Assembly (NCBI GenBank): GCA_021234155.1
Contig: JAJEKV010000021.1
Coordinates: 16,257,563-16,321,562, forward strand
DNA: 64,000 nucleotides
From: Isoetes taiwanensis
Taxonomy: Eukaryota; Streptophyta; Lycopodiopsida; Isoetales; Isoetaceae
Direction: 5' to 3'
Position numbers and translations under genes: made by a program. Position 1 is the stretch's first letter, and every line of letters starts with the position of its first letter. Below are positions 58,073 through 64,000 of the stretch, one piece after another. The notes beneath the pieces are model-generated. The model was not told the DNA's origin and did no database searches. It worked only from the letters and a program-made list of their open reading frames with translations.

Positions 58073-59328
58073 GCGGTGGCTTGGGCTCGCGGTTGCTCTT
58101 GTTCTTGACATCGGGCATTGTCACCTCAGCGAGGGTGCTTCATCATGCTACATCGCTGGAAGTGGTCCCCTAATGCTGGGCGCAGGCTAGAAGGGTGTGT
58201 ACACATGAGGCTTACCACCGTCCATATTTGTTGTAGGGCCTAATATGCCCAGGTGGCCTGCATAGAACCGAAGTTGCACTGCATGCTTATGGATATCTCA
58301 TGGTTATTTCATGGATTCTCATGGTCTCACGTTTATCTTTTGGTTGTTGTAAGGTTATGACATGTGCATTTACAACTTATTTGGATGGCTTGATTGTGTT
58401 CTGGTTCTTATTATCATTGTTCACGTTCTGTGCTAATACTACATTGCTGGTTTCTAGCATAGAGGGATTCTTAGGTGAGGCATCTAAGTCTAAGGATTAT
58501 TCCTGTGATTGATACATCGTACATGTTTCTTATTGATTTTGCCAGCATTTTCTGAATGTTGATTTTGCATATTTGGATAGATATAATATTGCAATCTGTG
58601 TACAGAAGAACACTTTAAGTCGAGCACTTTAAACTTAGAAATTGCACATCTAATCGATTAGAGATTATAATCAGTATAAAACCTCGAGATTGTAATCCAT
58701 ATGGAATTTAGATAATATGACTAAATTGAAAGATGTGTCTTTAATTGATGCTCTTGTAAAGTTGGAGATCTTATATCAGTTGGATCAAGCAAGAGTGCTG
58801 AATTGTTCAAGGTCCCCGCAACATAGCCAAAATGTTAAAGAGGATTCTCATTCCTTCAACACGAAACTCTTAGAAACCTTGGATCTTGGTCCAAAGGCCT
58901 TCATCAGCATGCACAAAATAATTCATTTCCTCATATACTCAAACTTTGTCTCTCACACAAAATTAAGTAAAGAAAATGAATTACACCAGAACATCACAAG
59001 CACAACATGAAGCACAAATAATAAAATGGAACTGAACACTTTATTGCTTCAAGAACTTACAATAGATTACAACTTAGCAACATCTTCATCTATGTGTCTC
59101 TCCTTCATGTGATGCTCTCCTCTAGTGTAGAGAAATGCCTATTTATAAACAAAAACTGCTTAGGTGGCAATGAAGTGGCAATGAGATGGCACATGACATG
59201 GACCAAAGGTAGTTTTTGTACTTTCTCTTTGTGTCTTTTCATATGGATCAATGATGTGGCAACAATGACTTTGCAGGATCAATGACATGGACCTATAATA
59301 ATGTGAATAACATTTAATGATTTGGATG
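58073..59328. other. Intergenic; possible minus-strand LTR remnant
   Basis: No gene. On the minus strand a TATAAAT box (59147-59141), about 100 bp of leader-like sequence and an AATAAA signal (59045-59040) have the layout of an LTR R-U5 region, but no primer-binding site or partner LTR was found. Confidence 0.3.
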
Positions 59329-60875
59329 TGACGCTCCCAGAATCTATACGAGAGAATTCCCCTCGCGTGGCGACTGTATCACCATGGAGGACCCTCTGTC
59401 TAACTCAGACCACTTGGGATGGCCAAGTGTTCAGGTGAGGGACGACACGGAGGTGTCATTCGTCCCATGTCCTCTATGGGAATCCTATACAGCGGAAGCA
59501 TACATATATGTTAGCATCTAGCAATTATACATAGAATAATATACCACCACGAAGGGTGATCCATCCACCATCATATAAACAACAACACAAGTACAAGATA
59601 CCATAACAACATACCATAAATAAGGGCTCTACCCCGGGCTCAAACTCCATGGGGTCGACTGACGGTCAGGGCCTCAAGATGACAGCAGACAGAGACATTA
59701 CATGGCATTGGCTGGCATATAACAATGGCTAGGATAGTCCACTCCATCCGCCCCTCCTGTGCACACTTTGCAGATAGGCTGAAACATGCTATGGCGTGAT
59801 TGTAGCCTTCTGGAGACGCAATCTCATGGAATCACCCTATGAGACTACTCTGGGTTATATCTCCCCGGCCCGATGAGGTAGGTTAGGGAGGCGTTCCCTT
59901 CTCGGGCACAATCAATCCCTGGGTGTGCTAGAGAATGCGTGTCTCCTTAGCGACCCCGCATCTGTACCCGACTTGAACCCCCCAAAATCCATGGGCTGCT
60001 TTGGTGCATCCATCGAGCCTAGAACATCCATATAGGCATGTAACCTGCGACCCAGGAGGTGTCAGACCCATACCCGGCCCCAACGCGGGAACCGACTATA
60101 AGCCTAGCACACTGTAGGAGTCCTGTAGCCACGCTAGGCAAGACCCCATCCCCATTTCACCATCGTACGATATAGCATCCACAGCCAGGTGAACTCTTGT
60201 ACACAGACCGCATCTATTGGGATTTAAGGAATTCTAGCTAGGAGCATCTCTACTTCTACATAGCCTTTGGGTTTCTACCCCCCTTAATCCCCACAAATAC
60301 AGGAGGAACAGAAAGAGAACTATCAGTAAACATCTATCCATCCATAGCTTCGAATAGAACATAAAATAGAGATTAACCATACATCCATTCATACAAGGGT
60401 TAATCCTAGCTATCTTCTAAGCATACAAGGGTTAATCCTATGACTATCTAGGAACCCAAGCTATCTATGTACTAACCAGAATCATAGCTAGATTTACTAT
60501 CTCTTTAGTTCTCCATCCTTCCGGCTGGGGCAGGGTTGAACAACAGCTCCTACACCAATCCCTTCCCCAATTTGAATTGGGGCAAATTGGGGTGGAAGCC
60601 GCAATTTTGGGTGTCCCAAATTGGCAAGCTTGCCTTGCCCAATCGATTTGGGCCAGGTGGCAACTCTATGTTGGTTAATATTAATTAATTTAATATTTTA
60701 ACTCCATCTAATATTAGGTTAAGCCCTAAATTCAAATTAGGGTTTAGGGTTAGGTTTCCACCTTAATAATTAATGATTAACATAGCTACCCTTAGCTTAT
60801 GAATAATTAATTAATTATTCATAGTGACATGTCATGTATTTAAACCCAAAAGGCATATAAATACGTGGAACGACA
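59329..60875 (-). repeat. 1.5-kb LTR (copy 2, 3' LTR)
   Basis: Homologous to 50146-51631, in the same orientation. In minus orientation it is preceded by AAGGTGGGGAGAATG, a Gypsy-type polypurine tract, so it is a 3' LTR. It differs from copy 1 by numerous substitutions and indels, so the two LTRs belong to different insertions or are old. Confidence 0.8.
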
Positions 60876-61480
60876 CATTCTCCCCACCTTGAAAATAATG
60901 TTGTCCTCAGCATCAAGATTGTTCTTGCTCTGGGCCAACACATGGCATGTCGGAGGCAAGTCTCCCCGCCTTTAAAAGATAACGCGAAATTATAAGTCAC
61001 ACAAAAGTTGCCATGTTCGAAGTGGTCAAGTTTGAAATGACGCGTAATGTGCAATTCATAACTATGCAAGAGTTGAACGGTAATTAGTTTGAGCAATGTT
61101 ATGTGGAAGGGAATATAACGAGTTATGATGTCCTCAGCATTGGCGTTAGATGGTTAAGTACAAAGAGAGTTAAAGGAAGATTGAATGGACTTAGGTTGGA
61201 GATATAAAAGATACATATATAGATTGTACAGGATCATCATTTAGGACCATAGTGGGTCAAAAAGCGACACTGTAGATATAATACATAAGCAGACATGACA
61301 TTGATCCTCGGTAGACCGTAGCATATAAAGCCTAACAGTGCAACTAGAAATACATATCACAACAAGAACATGGGCCCATAATGGCCCTTAAAAGAAGTTG
61401 CAGGCACTAAGGTAAGCGCTTCTGACGTGTAGAATCATAACACATCAATATTTACAAAATAATCTATATGTTGTGGTTGA
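60876..61480 (-). pseudogene. Terminal remnant of a Gypsy element
   Basis: Directly upstream (minus) of the 3' LTR, the sequence GAGGACAACATTATTTTCAA followed by the purine tract is the usual end of a Gypsy internal region. Further upstream no pol motif is readable. Confidence 0.5.
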
Positions 61481-61499
61481 AGGGACCACCCTTTTTGAA

Positions 61500-62740
61500 G
61501 AAGAAAAATGAAGAAGGAATAGAATAGAATAGATTGTTTAACGTCCACGGAGACCAATAGGTCATGGGACCCATACAATGGGCTAGTACAATCATTACTA
61601 CTAGGATGTAAAAACCCCTGCCTCGAAAGGTTTTCAAGGGAAAAACCTTTGCAGTAATGATGATACTAGACAAGCGGAGATAATGACTACTGAGGGCTCA
61701 GTAATTGCAGACGTTTATCTAGAACCTCAAGTATGTATAATGCCAAGTCATGCACAGATGGTGCTCTGAGAAGTTGTGGAAGCGTGGAATGGAATGCTAA
61801 GGCTAAAAAATGATTCCGGACTATCTCAAAAGCAGGGCAACTCAGAAGAGTATGGCTTTCATCTTCAATAACCTCATGAATCGCAACAGCACATAATCTC
61901 GCTTCGCGGCAATTCGCGGCCGCTCCCATCTACTGTCTCAATCCAAGAGCACTGTGGGACCTCGTGCGAATTGATGCAATAACTACAAGCTTGTTCCCGG
62001 ACAATGAAGCAAGCAAATAAGCTTGGGGCCCCGTGCCAAGGTGGGATTTATGTATGCATGATAATGACCGTTTTCACTTGGGCCAAAGTAATCTGCGTCC
62101 CATATCTTTTGAGAAAAACGCGACCATTGAGATATTGTTGCAAAAGCTCGGGATCGAACTAGCAAGCATCGCAAAGGTTACTCGGTTGCACGCGTTCCCA
62201 ACGGCAAACCATGTAGTGCAATGCTCTTTCTAACATCGTTTCAAATGCTGAGGAGATTCAGCCATGGCAAGCGCAAGAATAGGATACCTAACATCATCCA
62301 TGTGGTGCACCTTGCAGATATAGTGGAGATGGCACTTCATGGCAGAATGTTGAAGAGGCCAAAAACCTGTCTCTTGTAAAAAGAATAGCATAGGGCACCG
62401 TTGTTTTAACTCCGAGGCTGTAAGTGAGAAAAGACTTTTGCACCCGCTCCAAGCTCTCCCAAGCACTAGCACTAATGGCAGGCCCGACACTTCAGAACCA
62501 TACAGTAAAACAGGCTCTACCAAAGCCCGAAACAAGTGGGCTTTCCGTGGCCAATCATGAATTCCTGCCCGAAAACAATTGTTTTGCATTGCATAGAGTG
62601 CTCTCCATCCAGCAGCCACCCGCTTGGTAATACACTGTTCCCAAAGTGTGTTCTTACAGAATTCCACACCAAGATACTTGTAGCTATCTACAACTTCAAC
62701 TTTGCGGCTATCATAGTGTCCTATCATGCCTAAGGCTTGC
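61500..62740 (-). pseudogene. LINE-A ORF2 C-terminus and 3' end
   Basis: The minus frame 62727-62230 reads VEVVDSYKYLGVEFCKNTLW, RVAAGWRALYAMQNNC and VEPVLLYGSEVSGLPL, the post-catalytic part of LINE reverse transcriptases. A second frame (61929-61687) has the Cys/His block (DESHTLLSCPAF). The 3' UTR matches 35.5 kb and ends TGGACGTTAAACAATCTATT, followed by a TTCTA-rich tail. Broken by frameshifts near 61950-62230. Confidence 0.8.
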
Positions 62741-63010
62741 CATCCATCTCAGCATAAGGAATGGTGATGTTCCCATTATAGCCGTAGACGAAGGCGTCAT
62801 CATGCCTATATGCACATCCCCATTCCTAGAGTGCATCTAGCCCGACCCCTCCTGCATGAAGACTGGCCTGCATGATCTTTGCCAGATCTAAGACTCACGA
62901 GATATTGGCTGGTGATTGTAGCACGCACCACTTTTCGTTGAAGCCGAAGTTGATGGCGTCGTTGTTGGCATGTTGCCGCAGGAAATCCAGATAAGCCTCA
63001 ACAAAAATCC
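62741..63010 (-). other. Reverse-transcriptase-flanking segment of uncertain identity
   Basis: Minus-strand peptides such as QAYLDFLRQHANNDAINFGF and DDAFVYGYNGNITIPYAEMD precede the YKYLGV block. They may be the decayed palm/thumb of the same LINE. Confidence 0.3.
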
Positions 63011-63430
63011 TACTTGAGAACTAACAACTTCTATTTCTTCTTTTAATATAATACACACTTATAAGCTGTTTACTACAAACTCATTCTAATCATATTAACT
63101 TCTTTTTATATATGTCTATTATACTCTCCCTTCACATTACAATTTGTTTTGTTACATTCTGCCCTAAATTAATTTTTTTTCTTATTTTGTTACAGTTTTA
63201 ACAACTCATATATTGCTATCCTGATTCTTTTACATGCCCATCAGATTTATACCTATCCTTTAATACACTTATATATATTTCAATATATCTCATATTTTTA
63301 CATATATACTTTAACATTAATTACACACACACGTTCTTCATCATTCATTATTCATAACCTTTTTATAATCATAACGTAAGTCTCGGTATTCCTTCTATGT
63401 GTTTGTATAACACATATCTGATCTATATAT
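63011..63430. other. AT-rich sequence without gene
   Basis: Pyrimidine-rich on the plus strand, no feature recognised. Confidence 0.5.
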
Positions 63431-63446
63431 GTTCTTATTATGTTTC

Positions 63447-63690
63447 GCGCTTATCCGACCGTCCGTTCGAGATCCGACGGCTCATGTGGGTTTGGGACGT
63501 ATCCTACGGTCCAGATTGATCTGATCCTGACCCTCAGTCCGAGATCCAACGGCTCACGTGGCTTGGGGACACATCCTACGGTCCACGTGGCTTTGGGAAT
63601 TATATGTAATAGATCCTACGGCTCATATTGCTTTTATATAGTGAGATCTTGATCGTTGATCGAGTTTAAGATCCTAAGGCTCATATTGAA
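63447..63690 (+). repeat. Degenerate array of GATCC(A/G)ACGGCTCA-type units
   Basis: The phrase GATCC-x-ACGGCTCA or CCTACGGTCCACGTGG recurs about seven times at irregular spacing of 20-60 bp. Several copies include CACGTG. Confidence 0.6.
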
Positions 63691-63719
63691 TGCTCGTTCC
63701 TTAAGGAAAGGCTTTTAAA

Positions 63720-63802
63720 ATTTTTTATGTTATTGGGGGGATTCAAACCCTGGTCCTCAACCCCCCAAACCCCCCACTCCAACCACTAAACCAAGCATTA
63801 AT
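63720..63802 (-). repeat. tRNA-derived SINE head
   Basis: Minus strand: TGGTTTAGTGGTTGGAG (A box) and GGGTTTGAATCC (B box), about 30-35 nt apart. This is the arrangement of a tRNA-type pol III promoter, with one mismatch in the B box. The acceptor and anticodon stems of a functional tRNA are not present. Confidence 0.6.
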
Positions 63803-64000
63803 TCTATAAAAAAATTATGTTTCAAATATACTTAAGGGTAATGTTCTAATTAAGATAAAATAGACTATAATATTCTGGGATGTTTTGAAACTTTCAAAAT
63901 GTTCCAGAAAGTTCTAAAATGTTCTAGAAATTTCTAGAATGTAAGGGAATCCAGAAGAATTAAAGGGAATATAAGAAAATCTCATAAGTTGTAAGAGAAT

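Noticed and set aside
58717-59010. 97-codon plus-strand ORF
   Set aside because: No family signature and located in a probable LTR remnant on the other strand.

Overview
The window looks like nuclear DNA of a land plant, most likely a fern or other seed-free vascular plant (inference). The support is an intronless PLS-type pentatricopeptide repeat (PPR) gene, spliced genes with consensus plant introns, a chromovirus chromodomain, CACTA, Copia and Gypsy relics, and a plant polyprenyl diphosphate synthase retrocopy. There are no operons, rRNA genes, intact tRNA genes or CRISPR arrays. Most of the window is a graveyard of nested mobile elements with a few host genes and pseudogenes between them.

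Layout. 1-0.9 kb: the end of a broken Cys-rich/Lys-tailed gene, then an LTR-like block. 3.3-5.5 kb (minus): a six-exon RING-H2/coiled-coil gene whose splice phases all agree. 5.9-9.4 kb: L1-like reverse transcriptase and CACTA transposase relics. 9.9-11.6 kb: an ORF1-only LINE derivative interrupted by two head-to-tail Helitron-like units. 12.0-16.3 kb: a nine-exon gene of unknown function with two in-frame stops, carrying an antisense solanesyl-diphosphate-synthase-type retropseudogene in its first internal intron. 17.5-21.5 kb: gene fragments (PPR, a ribose-5-phosphate-isomerase-4-like pseudogene) and a foldback repeat family. 21.7-27.2 kb: three kinds of LINE and a Gypsy integrase/chromodomain relic.

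27.8-35.7 kb holds the clearest structural find. A 6.1 kb element (28295-34406) with 14-bp terminal inverted repeats and an exact 8-bp target duplication lies inside a tRNA-promoter-like repeat, and two uninterrupted copies of that repeat next to it serve as empty sites. The element carries an antisense acetoacetyl-CoA-thiolase-like exon. 36.9-41.1 kb: a PPR pseudogene (minus) and an intact 543-codon PPR ORF (plus). 41.9-46.0 kb: a second ORF1-only LINE and a longer L1-like copy (ORF1 plus ORF2).

46.1-51.6 kb (minus): an LTR element with a 1.5 kb 5' LTR, a tRNA-iMet primer-binding site and three unrecognised, decayed proteins where gag/pol would be expected. 52.1-57.8 kb: a nearly complete Copia element with both LTRs, lacking its N-terminal gag and primer-binding site. 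59.3-60.9 kb: a second LTR related to the 50 kb one. 61.5-63.0 kb: another L1-like relic. 63.7-63.8 kb: a tRNA-like SINE head.

Functionally, only the PPR ORF and the RING-H2 gene look potentially expressed as host proteins. Everything else is mobile-element sequence or pseudogene. All exon models are my own reading of splice sites and phase; nothing was searched against a database.
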